NCBI GenBank assembly: GCA_947311845.1 | Contig: CAMZMU010000027.1 | Location: 26,213,548 to 26,277,547 of the forward strand | Reading direction: 5' to 3' | DNA length: 64,000 nt | Source of the DNA: Poa pratensis | Taxonomy: Eukaryota > Streptophyta > Magnoliopsida > Poales > Poaceae | Shown: positions 1 through 11,116 of the stretch, piece by piece | How positions within the stretch are numbered: the first letter of the stretch is position 1 | Layout: every line of letters begins with the position of its first letter | Made by a program: the position numbers and the translations under genes | The notes under the pieces: generated by a model | What the model saw: only the letters and a program-made list of their open reading frames with translations | Told to the model about the DNA's origin: nothing | Databases searched by the model: none

Positions 1-137
1 TTTTGAGTCGCTAAAGCGACTCGGGTCGAGCATGATAGCTCCGATGTATGTCTCATGTTGAAGCAGAAAGCATTGTGTTGGGCGATCAGCCGCACTGAGC
101 TGCGACTTATGTTGAATTGAGTTTGCTTTGTAAGGTC

Positions 138-250
138 TCACGATAACTGAGCCCCTTTGGCTGGGTTGTTGATCGAGGCTGGGTCTATGCACATGCGCCA
201 TCTCTTGTCTTCTTTTTGTATCAAGGCGACCTCTGGGGCATTATCTTGCT
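138..250 (-). pseudogene. Reverse-transcriptase N-terminal remnant
   Basis: A short minus frame ends with 'KEDKRWRMCIDPASIN', which matches the '(K)KDGKWRMCVDYxxLN' segment that opens plant gypsy reverse transcriptase. Sequence before it is not recognisable, and the catalytic YVDD region is not in the window. It sits only about 200-300 bp beyond the protease, which suggests a deletion. It is a fragment with no function. Confidence 0.5.
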
Positions 251-425
251 GATGCGCGACTTCTCGGTGGGTATTTACCATCCGGTGGCTGCATCCTGTT
301 GGCCGCTTCCGCGGTACCTCCAACGCGACTCGTTTTGAGCTGCGATCACCGATCTGCGACTGATACCATGTGAAGAGTTGGCGATACAAGCTTCTTCTGC
401 GAGTACTGAGCCTGCGTTCTCGCAT

Positions 426-1300
426 TCTAATGCTCTCTGTCTGTCTCCATATATTGTAATAACACCGTTTGGTCCTGGTATCTTTAACTGTAGGTAGACG
501 TAGCAGGGGCGAGCGGTAAATTTGACATAGGCTTCTCTTCCAAAGATTGCATGATATGAGCTTTTGACTGCTACAACCTCAAAGTCTAGGAGCTCTGAGC
601 GGAAGTTCCGCTCTGTTCCAAAGCTAACTTCAAGTGTTATCTTTCCGATTGGTCGCGTAACAGCTCCTGGGATTATTCCTTGAATTTCTTTCCTGGATGG
701 TCGCAGCCTTGTCTCGGGTATATTCATTCTTCGGAGCGTGTCTTGATATAGGATGTTTACTCTTCCTCCTCCGTCCATTAGGACCTTACTTAACTTGTAT
801 CCCGCGACTTCTGGCGTGACCACCAGAGCTGGCTGTCCTGGATCTCTTACTTCTGGGGGTGATCGCCGCGACTCCAAATAACCGATTGCTCTGTCCAGCG
901 ACGATACCTTTCTGGCGTTGAAATCTGACTGCTCTTCCGGTCCATCCGTCGTTTGTACCTCCACTGTATGAAACTGTCCTATGTTTCTTCTAGGTAAAAC
1001 GTCAGGCTCTTGATGAGAGCTAGATTTATTCTTGTGGTGCATCGATCTGCTGCGAGCTGTATCTGGCGTGTCGCCTTCTTTCCACCTCCGGTAATAATGA
1101 CATTGCGCCTTTGTGTGACCCGCTGGCCTGCCATCTCTCCTGCGATGTAAGTCGCAAGGCACGTCGAAGATCCCCTTGCAGTTATTAGGGGGTAAGGCCT
1201 TATCACTCCCTTGCTCTTGCATCTGGTGTGCGCGACGTTCTGTCTTCGCGACTGGCAGTTTCCCCGTTGGGTTCTGTGATAAGCCGCCTGTCCCTCTATC
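426..1300 (-). pseudogene. gypsy gag C-terminus and retropepsin-like protease (decayed)
   Basis: This is one long minus frame. Its N-terminal part has basic, Cys/His-containing sequence that may be the remains of a zinc knuckle (about 1100-1150). About residues 230-350 resemble the aspartic protease of plant gypsy elements: an 'LMDGGG' active-site-like turn near 770-790, followed by 'IIPGAVTRPIGKI' and an 'AIFGREAY' flap-like segment near 540. The family normally has Asp-Gly-Gly-Ser or Asp-Thr-Gly, so the third Gly may be a damaging change. The end of the frame is unrelated read-through. Confidence 0.6.
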
Positions 1301-1368
1301 TGTCTTTGCATACTTGTCAGCCGTTGCCAAAAGCTGGTCGAAACTATCAATCTTGTGCTCAGCGCGAC

Positions 1369-2760
1369 TTAATTTGTGCACCAGCGGCTCAAATCTACAG
1401 TTCTTCTCATAGCTTGTATTGCAGCTTGTACTGTTAAGTTTTTGGCGGAGCCAAGGATCTCCGCGACTCTCTTGATCCAGTCGCCGCTTGATTCGTCCTC
1501 TTTTTGAATGCATTGTCTAAGGTTTTTCATATCTTCTGTTTGGAATCTGCGAATGAACTTGTCCTTCAAGTCTTCCCATGTGTTTATTGATTTTGATGGC
1601 AGCCTTAATAGCCAATCCCTAGCTTCTCCCTGTATTGCCAAGTGGAAGTATTTTGCACGTATTTCTTGAGTCACATCAGCCCTGTCATGCTTGCCTCGTA
1701 GTCTTCTATCCATAAGGCAGGGTCTTGGTCACTGCGATAGGTGGTGACTCGCTGCGACTCGTCGAAGTTCGGGGGAAACGAGTGAGCCGTATTTCCTCTC
1801 CAAAACATGCTGGTCCTTTCAATAATGAATAGGAGTTTACTGGCGCTGAATCTTCATCTGAATCAGTTTCAATCTGGGATGGCTGAGTCGCTCCGGTCAT
1901 CCGCGACTCGCCTTCTATCTTCTTTTCTTTTTCCAATGATACCTGCAAACCTGCTAACTGGTTGACCACTTCTTCGACGCTGTACTTTCTCCTCCCCATG
2001 ATACCTCGTTTTGCGGCTCATTGGGCGTGACTCCATACATATTTGCTTGTTGTAAAGCAGCAGTTTGTAGTAGGTCGATCGCATGGCGAGCTTCCTTATC
2101 AGCTCGCGTGTCTCCAACCGGTGCTATCTTTGACAATATCCCTATCGCGGCGTGCACGTTGCTCTCTGGGTCGCCGTGGAACTGTGATTTCCTCTCTCTC
2201 TGCCATCTTGATCTGATGTTTTTGCTGCCAACGACGGAGTCGCCACTCTTCTTCTTGGAGTTTCTTGCGCTCAGATGTCATCTTGGTTCGCACCGCCTGG
2301 TGCTTTGGCTGGCAGTGGCGGAGTCGTCGGCCTTCTTCTTGGAGTTTTTCGCGCTCAGCCGCGAGTCTTTGTGCCTCTTCACAGAGTTCCGTCCTGATAG
2401 CTTCAATCTCTTCAATCTTGAGGTCTCCTTCCTGATTTGGTAGAGATCCCCAAACAGGTCTTGATGGGACGGGGATGGGCAATCTTGCCGTAGCTTGTTG
2501 TAGCTCCTCCAACACGCGGACCCTGACCGGCCGCAGCTCCTTCACCGATTCGCTTCCTTGAGTCGCGTCCATAGATCTGCGACTGACGGATCCGACGAAA
2601 ACTTTTACTGATCCGATGGGAACGATGTATCCGAACTCGATGCGATCTGCCTCGGGTCCCCACTCTGAGTCGTCGATGAAGGGGACCCCATTGATGTCTT
2701 CAACTTGGCCAATGGCGATGTCCTTGAAGCCTGATTTCGATCCTGCGCGGAACGTGACGC
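1369..2760 (-). pseudogene. gypsy gag (decayed)
   Basis: Gag packages retrotransposon RNA into virus-like particles. Just after the primer-binding site, the first part (about 2100-2700) reads a charged, Glu/Arg/Lys-rich stretch that looks like a coiled coil. About 1706-1999 reads a linker starting near MGRRKYSVEEV. About 1369-1700 carries the retrotransposon gag core, with the signature spacing of an 'IQGEARDWL' motif, then 'TWEDLKDKFIRRF'. The three pieces lie in different frames with stops between them, so no intact gag can be made. The family call rests on the gag-core motif and its position after the LTR. Confidence 0.7.
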
Positions 2761-2770
2761 TTTTGACCGC

Positions 2771-2791
2771 AGGCCCCACGGTGGGCGCCAA
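2771..2791 (-). other. Primer-binding site of the left gypsy element
   Basis: Directly after the LTR end on the minus strand comes GTTGGCGCCCACCGTGGGGC, a form common just after LTRs of pooid gypsy elements. The same site recurs next to the LTR at 6309. Confidence 0.7.
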
Positions 2792-2792
2792 C

Positions 2793-3307
2793 TGTCGTGG
2801 GTTTGTCACGTCAGGTGTCATAGATGACTTCGTAGGTGTGGGATTACGCGAGTCAAGCATCTCCGAGCTTGGGATCGCAGGAACAAAGATCAACACAGAT
2901 TTACCCAGGTTCGGCCCCCTCAATGTGAGGTAAAAGACCTACTTCCTGCCTACCCTAGATTGGTATTGATATGATAATCGAGGTGTTACAATGGAGGCGA
3001 TCCGATCTGGTACTCGCCGTATGAGCTAGGGTTTGGGGCTTGATAGCTTGACCCGCTCTAAGTCCTGCGAGTCCTCTTTATATACACAGAGGCTCGCTAG
3101 GTTACAAAAGGAAACTTCCCCATAAGGAATACATCCACAGAGGCCTACTCGGAGACTACTTGGTCTTCACGTCCTCCGGGATTGTCTTCTAGATCTTTCT
3201 CCTTATGGCGGTTCAATATTGGGCTTGTTCCCAAGTGGGCCTTCATCCGTGCGAGTAAGTTAAGTCGCACTGGGCCGCGGGTTAATCCAGAAAGTATTCC
3301 CCCGACA
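2793..3307 (-). repeat. gypsy LTR (central copy, shared by two internal regions)
   Basis: On the minus strand it starts TGTCGGGGG and ends CACGACA, giving the standard TG...CA ends. A TATA box lies near 3075-3085 (TATATAAAGAGG on the minus strand). It is flanked on its low side by a primer-binding-type site and on its high side by a GGGGGCTT polypurine-like tract. It therefore looks like the 5' LTR of the left element and the 3' LTR of the right one. By eye it is roughly 80% alike to the LTR at 6309. Confidence 0.8.
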
Positions 3308-3384
3308 AAGCCCCCGAGGAAGCAATGATAATAACTTGATAATATGTTAGCCTTGGCGGCTGGTAATAATTATGATAAAATATT

Positions 3385-3640
3385 AGTACTCCGCATGATA
3401 GCATACGGTACCCTGCATGATTGCAAATTGTAATCTGCACTTTTCATGAAAGCAAATTGTAATCTGCATGATAGCATGTTGTAATCTGCATGATAGCATG
3501 TTGTAATCTGCATGATAGCATATAGTATTTTGCCTGATAGCGAATTGTATTTTGCATGATAATAAATAGTTGCATGATAGCAACGTGTAAGATGCATAAT
3601 GGCAAATGGTACGATGCATGATAGCATATGGTAGTTGACT
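3385..3640. repeat. Minisatellite, ~22-24 bp unit
   Basis: About ten degenerate copies of a unit such as CTGCATGATAGCATGTTGTA lie head to tail. Copies near 3465-3510 are nearly identical, and the outer copies have drifted. Confidence 0.85.
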
Positions 3641-3644
3641 CAGT

Positions 3645-4080
3645 ATTTCCCAAATCTAATGTGTGTTCAGGGTCGAGAACGGCCATGATAGGCAGCCATG
3701 ATAGGCATCAGACTCGATTGACACCACACGCGGGTACTTTAGTCCTTCTGAATTATCTCTATTACCGTTAAGTAGGTCTTCGCGCAGCTCAGTATTTCCC
3801 GGGAATGTGTGTTCAGGGTCGAGAATGGTCATGATAGGCATTAAACTCATGAATGATGCCACCCCCAGTACTTTGGCCACATAATGCAAAGATACTTCTA
3901 ACTTAAGGTACCGTTAAGTAGGTCTGCGCACGGCTCAGTATTTCCCAGGTGTAAACGCGTGTTCAGGGTCGTTGAGAACGGCCATAATAGGCAGCCATAA
4001 TAGGCATCAGTCTCATGAATGACGCCGCGCCCCAGTACTTTGGCCGCATAGTGCGAGATACTTCTGACTTAAGGCGAGAA
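3645..4080. repeat. Three tandem ~150-bp repeats
   Basis: Each copy contains CTCAGTATTTCCC, GTGTTCAGGGTCG, a GGCCATGATAGGCA-type block and CCCAGTACTTTGGCC. Copies begin near 3648, 3790 and 3930. Confidence 0.8.
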
Positions 4081-6308
4081 TAACCAGGATTATTGCTTTT
4101 ATCGGCTGCAATAGCCGTGACGAGCTCTAATTAGCTTTGATGATAACCAGCTCTGATTAGCTGTAGATGTGGTACAGCGAGTCACCTGTTTTAACTCAAA
4201 TATTGATAAGATAATGATTCATTAATGACTCATAAACTGATGTAATGATGAGCTGTTTGCGACTCATAAAATGATATGGGGATAAATCGCTATGCGACTC
4301 ATAAATTGATATGACAATAAGTCGATGATGATTAATAAAATGATATGATGATAAATCACAAAATTATATAACGATCAGTCATAAATTGATATAATGATAA
4401 GTCATAGAATGACAAATGAATCGCCAAATATCAATGCTTGAACATGTAGTGGTGATCTTGATATTCAATGCAAGCTGTAAATAGCTAGACTTTGCAATGC
4501 GAGTTATAAAGAACTCTAATTTGACGAATGTATTGAGAAGTAGATGTAATTAAATCTACAAAGGCTAATATGAATTTAAAGTCTACGACATGATATAATA
4601 TGAGACGCAAAGACATTTAATAAAATGCATAATAACCTAAAATGCAGCCCCCCGAGATAAACTCGAAGGTGAATTTAAACTTATGGATGGAAGTAAAAAA
4701 GCTGCGAAAGTTGAGTATAATAGCGACTTAGCTTTTTCTTTTTGTTCTCCCGTAGGCGATAGCGCATCTTGAGCATGCGGTGAGATCGAAGTCAATCCAC
4801 CGCGAGTCGCCGGAGCTGAAGATGATTAATACGTAGGGCAGGTCTCCGTTGTAGGATCTGCGGCTTTGGTCACATGAGGTGCCATACAATGGCGGGTGTG
4901 ATATTTGGTGCTACTCGCTGACGACTCGTGTTGACCACATCTTCTGTACGCTTTTTGCTTCAGCTAGCATTGATATATTTCTCTTGTCACCACGCATGGG
5001 CCAAAGTGGCATTAACTGTAGTGCCTGATTTTTTTGGAGGAATTCCTTCTCTGCCCTCTTTTCTTGATCCGTGTAGGAGTCAGACTACTAGTGGTTTGAG
5101 CTGATCCTTTGTTTCCTTTATGGCTTTCAAGACGTGCGGCAAGATATAGATTGTTATGTCATAATCTGGACTATGTGTCAAGCTTATGCCTTTCTGGGAC
5201 ACAGTGCTTCACGAGTTCTGAATCCGGTCAGTTTGATCAGCGCACACGAGGATGGTGTTGTTGTTGAGTCCCCAGGTGATGGTCTGGCGAACCGTTGTCT
5301 TGAGTTGCTTGGCAATGATAAGTTGCTGCGACTGACTTTGATGAGCCGCAGGTAATCACAGCGTGAGTCGCAACCGTCGGCTTCCGGCTTGCTTCTTGTA
5401 TATATTATTCAGTCGCAGGCTGATGAGCTGAGCATGCAATGTTGTAGCGAGCTGGCATGTTTCCTTCCTCGGATCAGCTTTAGCAGCTTTCGTACGTCAT
5501 CCATGCTTTGAGTACTTTTTTAAGTCAGACACGGCTCCTTCCAAAATTTGATGGTAAGTCACCAGATCTTTTTCTTTTTTGGGAATCATTCCAAATTTGG
5601 TGCAACGTTGTAGCAAGCTTGGAGTCCTTGATCGAATTGACTTGCACGAAAACTAGATCGTGCCGATTTGATGCTTTTCTTTTTTGGCTCGCGAACTCGC
5701 GCAAATGTAAAACTTGCTCCAGTGTGCGAGCCGCCGACGGAGATCTAACCGTTGAAATTGGCTGAAATTTTTTGTAGAGCTGCGCGAGTGTATTCCGCAG
5801 GGTTTCACTAGAGGGATCTTCAAATTAATGTCCGAGTCGACCTCCAGAATTATTTTCCCAAAGTCGCACGAAGTTCCGTCAGTTTTTGACATGAGTTAGC
5901 GTATGAGTCGCCAGGGAGATCCAGCCGTTGGAATCCAACGAAATTTTACCGGCTGCTGGGTAACTCGATTCCGCATCTTTCCACCGAACGGATCGTCAAT
6001 ATGATTCCTGAGACGTCGTCGGGGTCGGTCACAGCACGGACGTTGTTGTTGTCCTGCAACCGCGCGTGAGGGGCGTTGTCGGTTGAGCCCCAAATCCCGC
6101 GGTCGAATTTTTCCATGCTTTCTCCTCGAGCTTAAGGTAGATCTTGATGTAGATGTTGATATCACCGAGCTTGAAACGGCGCGGCAATGAAGTCGCCGAG
6201 ATTGTTGAAGTCGCCGAGCTTGAATCGGCGACGAGATCCTTCGTCCCTGGCACAGATCTAGCGCGGAACGTGACGCTCTTGACCGCAGGCCCCACGGTGG
6301 GCGCCAAC

Positions 6309-6801
6309 TGTCGTGGGTTTGTCACGTCAGATGTCATGGATGATTTCGTAGGTGTGGGATTACGCGAGTCAAGTGTCTCCGAGCTAAGAATCGCAGGGCA
6401 CGAGGAAGATAATGTTTTTTACCCAGGTTCGGCCCCTCAATGTGAGGTAAAGACCTACTCCTGCCTATCCTATCTTGGGATTGATATGAATATGGTGTTA
6501 CATGGGTTGACGATCGACGTGTCGAGTCGCCTATCTTTGGATGTATGAGAGCTAGGGTTTCAGAACTTGTCTGTCTAGTCCTGCGAGTCCTCTTTATATA
6601 TCCAGAGGCTCGCTAGGTTACAAATGAATTACTTGGAGACTACTTTTCTTGCCTTCCAAGTTAAGCCATCTTGGATCTTCTGGATTCTTCTTACACCGTG
6701 CTGCGACTCTTCGTGTCGGCCCACCTCAGTGCAAGCCCATTGATTATAAGCCGCATTACACTTGCGGGCCGCAAGTTAATCTATTTATCATAACCCCGAC
6801 A
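6309..6801 (-). repeat. gypsy LTR (5' LTR of the non-autonomous element), inside a serpin gene
   Basis: Minus strand starts TGTCGGGGTTATG and ends CACGACA; a TATA box lies near 6591-6602. The primer-binding site (about 6288-6307) adjoins on the low side. The base after 6801 is serpin coding sequence, so this LTR edge marks the insertion point. The matching 5-bp target copy lies outside the window. Confidence 0.8.
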
Positions 6802-7176
6802 GACGCCGCCACGGCCGCGAACGATGGTTTTAGGCGGAGTGAGGAGTCGACCCTGATGCCCGTGGCGTACACGAGCTCTGCGGTTAAGTCCGGCTCATCA
6901 TCTTCTTCCTCGTCGCAGCGGCTGGGTGTGGGAGGTGCTTTGGTTGCGCTTGCGGTTGAGGAGATGTGAGAGGCGAGGACGGCGTGCGCGTCAACACCGG
7001 CGAGGCTGAGGAAGGTGGCGATCTGGTCGCGGTGAGGGCCCGTGGCGCCGGCGGCGAGAAGGGAGATGATTGTGTGGAAGGACGCTGGAGAGAAGACGAG
7101 GTTTTGGTCGGTATGGCGGAGGCTGAGGTGGCAGAGGAGTTGCACGGATATGGCAGCCTGGACCCTGATTGCATCG
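6802..7176 (-). pseudogene. Serpin (plant serine-protease inhibitor family), N-terminal coding remnant
   Basis: Serpins trap proteases through a flexible reactive loop. Here only the N-terminal ~125 codons remain, on the minus strand. Family marks are 'NLVFSPASFHTIISLLAAGA' (helix B region, with the FSP motif), 'GPHRDQIATFL', then 'ELVYATGIRVDSSLRLKP', which matches the plant-serpin 'xxANGVWVDxSLxLKPxF' strand. The acidic EEEDDEPD insert is unusual. The frame joins exactly, codon for codon, to the 23-nt start at 23741-23763 when the CACTA element and one GTG copy are removed. On the low side a gypsy LTR cuts the gene after about codon 132. The reactive loop is not in the window. Identification rests on remembered motifs. 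Confidence 0.75.
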
Positions 7177-7189
7177 GTGCACTACCGGA

Positions 7190-7795
7190 AATGAGATCTT
7201 TGCCGTGCGGCCAAATAACACGGCAAAGGTCTTGCAGAACATGGCAAAGTCCACACGGCATAATAAGCGTCGGCAAAGGCTCTTTGTCGTGCTCTTTCTG
7301 AAAACATCACGACACAGGGATTTGCCGTGTGCTAATAGTTTGTCGTGCGCCAATGTGGCCAAAGTTGCGGTCAACCCTCACCCCGGGTCTTTGTCGTGTG
7401 CCAAAGGTTTGCCGTGTAGCTTGTTTTTGCCGTGATTCTGGAGAAATGGCCGCACGGCAAATCTTTGGACTCTGTCATGTGCTCTTCCAGTAAAACCACG
7501 GCAAAAATTTGTACTCTGCCGTGTGCTCGCCCAGAACCTGCACGGCACACATTTAGACTTTGCCGTGTGCCCTTCCCGAAACATCACGGCAAATCATCGT
7601 TGCCCAGAACGTTTGCCTCGCCTCTTTGCCGTGTGCCACGATCAGATATACACGGCAAATTGACCATATGGTCATCACCACGTTGCCAGGTTTCACAGGT
7701 GCGCGCCACGTGTAGGCTTTGCCGTGTGCCTCCGCACGGCAAAGACCTTTGCCGTGTGCCTTCACACGACAAAGTGACCATATGTCCCCTATTTG
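7190..7795. repeat. Left subterminal repeat block of the CACTA element
   Basis: At least 15 copies of TTTGCCGTG(TGC) or its complement GCACGGCAAA occur in both orientations. In En/Spm elements such motifs bind the TnpA-type protein. Confidence 0.85.
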
Positions 7796-7855
7796 TACTG
7801 TTTTTTTTTAAATCCCTGCATTTTACAGATAAATCACACAAATATGATAGAATTA

Positions 7856-7960
7856 TCACAATTTGAGCACAAACATCACAATTTCAGCACAAACATCACA
7901 ATTTGAGCACAAACATCACAATTTGAGCACAAACTTCACAAAATGCACAAACTTCACAAT
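7856..7960. repeat. Tandem repeat, 25-bp unit
   Basis: About four to five copies of ATCACAATTTGAGCACAAAC follow one another. The neighbouring 8025-8085 holds two copies of a CATCGATATCA..CCTGCAACGCATCCATG unit, and 8430-8520 holds four copies of AAATTTGACAAGTTCAACTAA-like sequence. Confidence 0.8.
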
Positions 7961-8274
7961 TATTACATCTAGGTATCATTATTTACAACAATACTGATAC
8001 AGAAGGTCACCAACAAATGGTGGCATCGATATCAGCCTGCAACGCATCCATGCCATCGATATCATCCTGCAACGCATCCATGTACAAGTTAGATGTAGAA
8101 AACCAAAAGACATGATGTAAGTTAGATGTAGTAAACAATAAGACACAAGTTGATCTATGTGGTAAACCAAAAGACACAAGTGACCATTGGAGATTCATTG
8201 ATTGGCTATGTCGATCCAAGTGAGACATGAAGTAAGTTTTCAAACGAGAGTGGTAGCAAGTTGAAATGGTAACT

Positions 8275-10709
8275 AACCTCTACTGCCCTTCCGGCGGCGG
8301 AGTAGGTCCTCAACATCAGAGAGGAGGATCCTGATCCTACACGTTTGCAAAAAAATGATGAGTTCGACAACTAGGTGGAAATGGCATAGTCATGGCATTA
8401 AAAGAAAGCTAACTAAAATTTGATGAGTTGAACTAACTAAAATTTGACAAGTTCAACTAATGGGTAAAATTTGACAAGTTCAACTAACTAAATTTTGACA
8501 AGTTCAACTAAAGTGGCAATGGCATGGCAAGCTAAATTATGAGTCATGCGAGCATACCCACGGGAGCCTCCGTACAACGGAAGGGTTGGAGATATGGGGC
8601 TGCCCCTCCGGATCGTCCTGGCCACCAAGTGGCGGCGCCATCGAGTGAGATCCACCCGCCGATCCTGGATTCATCTACAACATGAAAAAAGGCTCGCATT
8701 ACGCAAATAATTTAGTTAGAACAATAAAATGGATAGAATGACAAGTTTGACAACATACCCATGGGAACATCGGTGAAGGGAACAGTCCCATGGCAACAGC
8801 CCCGTCCGCAGGAGCAATGCGCTGCATCATGCTCATCACCCACTCCTGCTGCTGCCGGAGCTGCTCCTGCTGCTGCCGGATCTACTCCTGCTGCTGCTCC
8901 AGCTGCTACTCATAGAGCACCTGCTTCTCACGCATCTCCTCCCGGAGCTGGTCGATAGCTAGACCCGAAACTCGTGGGCGGGTCTCCACATCAGGCGCAC
9001 CTGGCACCCTCCCACGGCGGACCTGGCGTAGAGACGGGACGGTGCGAGGGTCGACGGAGCCGTCACCTATCCACAAGCGGCCATTCGCCGCGCCTTGCCC
9101 CGCAAGCACGACAGCCTCGATGTCAAGTGGACTGGTGAGAGGGTCAGATTCAGCACCGTTGCGTTCCTTGAACTTCATTCTGTACCTCGTGTCCTGGAGC
9201 TCGGCGCCTTTGTTGATCCACATGGACCCTGTCTCAGGATCCGGCTCATCCCTGGTTCGCATCTTTGACCAGACGGCGAAGGGCGAGGGGTCTACGCCGG
9301 TCTTCAATTTCTGCAAGGAGAGCACAAACATAGGTGAAAAGGAGACGATATTGCAAAAGAGAGCACGAACTAGGTGGATTAAAGAATGCATTTGCTCACC
9401 TCCTTTTGTATGCATTGGGAGAGGCTGAGGCTGCCTTGGCGGTGTGTTCCACCCTTGTTGTGCGCCCGATTTGCCTTTCCCTCCGCGTGTATCTAGAGGT
9501 ACGCCGGGCAAGTCCACCACGCTACCATCGTGACGTGGCACGCTTCGTTGTTACCGACATACGGAGGAGGCACCTACGTACACAGAACACACATATTAAT
9601 GATATTACAAGGCGGTCAACAAAATTGATAATATAGAAATGAAGCTACCTGCAGGTACTGCCATGGCTGCATCAAGATGTCCCAGGCACGCTTCTTGTCC
9701 AGCGCAATCATCTTATCGGCATACCAATTGCGGACAGAGTTCACGCGAGCCTCGTAGTGCATGTCCGTCACCATCTTAGAGGCCATCTCCACTAGGACGT
9801 TCATCCACTCCTCCTCGTCTTCCGTCCGATAGGAGAAGAAGTTCTACAAGCATGCACATAGGTAAAACAGGGTCAAAGCCATTAGTGCAATCTCAGATTT
9901 ATAGAATGATGAGAAGTCAAACAAACTTACCCAGAAATAGTCGAGTGTCTTATGCGCCATGTTGTGGTGGTTGCCCTCGGGATCCGCCTCATAGCTGTAA
10001 TGCCTGAAAGTCCAAGCTACATCATTGCCACCCTTTGGGAGGGTGACAATCCCTGGGAAGAACTTTCTGACACAACATCCAAGGATGCTCGCGTAGGTAC
10101 GCTGCCCTTCACTTTAGGAGGCACATACTCAAACGACCTACACAATGAAAAAACCAAAATTAGTATGGTTAGCGGGTCAAAACACAATGAAAAGCTAAAA
10201 TTGAACATAAACTATAATAAGTACCTTTTCCCGGTGGGCACGAGAAGAGTGTGATTGTAGGTGTAAGGAAGATCGGGGAGTCTCGCCGCCTCCCGCTGAT
10301 ATGGCAGCCTGGTCCGTGGCTCAGGGATATCCGCCTCAGTCTCAACCCACTCCTCCGGCGGCACCCACTGCAGCGTCGGGTCAAGCTCATACGGCTCCTC
10401 CCCAGGTCCATCATCGTGCCCCTCCTCCTCGCCCTCCTCCTCACTGTCCTCCTCAGAATCCAGCGACTCGTTCTCAGAATCCGGCTCCGGCTCCTGATCA
10501 TACTCCACGTCCTCCGGGTCAGACTCCTCAGCCGGGGGAGGACTAGGAGTCCTCACTCTAGTCGTACGCTCACGCCGTGAACTCCTCGCACGTGGAGGTG
10601 AGGGTGGAGGTGAAGAGAGCCGTGGTGCCGAACTCGATCCCACCAGGATTTGCTTCACGCTGCCCACCTTTTTTCGAAGGCCTTCTTCATGGCCTTCTTC
10701 ATGTTTCCT
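8275..10709 (-). pseudogene. CACTA second protein (En/Spm / Ptta-type, TnpA-like), spliced and broken
   Basis: This is probably the DNA-binding partner that recognises subterminal repeats. Minus-strand exon-like blocks: 10709-10230 (Ser/Pro/Arg-rich then Glu/Asp-rich), 10140-9940 (SFEYVPPKVKGSVPTR... then, after a frameshift, 'KGGNDVAWTFRHYSYEADP'), 9845-9650 (FFSYRTEDEEEWMNVLVEMA...NSVRNWYADK), 9565-9400, 9313-8758 ('PFAVWSKMRTRDEPDPETGS...ELQDTRYRMKF...GRLWIGDGSVDP'), 8674-8568 and about 8337-8275. The W-x-x-A-D-K, 'ELQDTRYR' and 'G.GR.WIG.G' pattern is that of plant Ptta/En/Spm proteins (Pfam Transposase_24, by memory). In the Gln-rich tail two TAG stops interrupt the frame near 8880-8910, and one frameshift lies near 10060. 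Exon borders are approximate. Confidence 0.65.
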
Positions 10710-11116
10710 GCATTGACAAAAAATGGGTTTCATCAGTATACATGATCCAAAATTAAGGTAAATAGATGAAGCAACAATGAGTAAAGTAAAAATGAATACA
10801 ATTAGATGAAGCAACAATTAGAATAAAACAAAATACATGGAGTAGCAACAATGAGTTCTCACAAAATAAGCTAGACTGACAATCACTATTACATAGAGTA
10901 GCATTGACCTATTACATATAAGCTAGACTGACAATTACTAATACATGTGTCCTCATCACTATCAATAGCCTGTGTCGAGATCATTGGGACCAACTATTGG
11001 ACCACCCGTGTCGTCATCACTGTCAGGGTCGCCACACCACCAACCATCCACGGAACCTAGAGGTGGTCCCTGTGGCTTATCGACTAGGAGTCCTGCGTGG
11101 AACCGCTCTAGCAAAG

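Larger units (their letters stand above)
1..3307 (-). mobile_element. Ty3/gypsy LTR retrotransposon, 5' part (LTR, gag, protease, RT remnant)
   Basis: Reading the minus strand from 3307 down, the order is LTR (3307-2793), a primer-binding-type site, a gag region, a retropepsin-like region and a short piece resembling the start of reverse transcriptase. That is the Ty3/gypsy 5' order. The element runs off the left edge, so its 3' half cannot be seen. The coding frames are broken several times, so this copy looks inactive. The RT-like piece lies closer to the protease than normal, which implies an internal deletion. Many GCGACT/GAGTCG words recur along the element. Confidence 0.8.
3308..6308 (-). 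mobile_element. Coding-free internal region of a non-autonomous gypsy element
   Basis: This 3-kb stretch lies between two related LTRs. It has a polypurine-like tract next to 3307 and a primer-binding site next to 6309, so it is built like an element read on the minus strand. No gag or pol domain is visible. Frames are short and not recognisable. It contains an ~22-bp minisatellite (3385-3640), three ~150-bp repeats (3645-4080) and an AT-rich part with repeated 'ATGATAAATC/ATAAATTGATAT' words (4190-4420). A non-autonomous partner of the left element is the simplest reading. Confidence 0.6.

Noticed and set aside
3385..3640. CRISPR-like array
   Set aside because: Units are head-to-tail without unique spacers, in a plant genome; it is a minisatellite.
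10251..10580. Arg/Leu-rich plus frame
   Set aside because: Antisense of the acidic/Pro-rich exon of the CACTA second protein.
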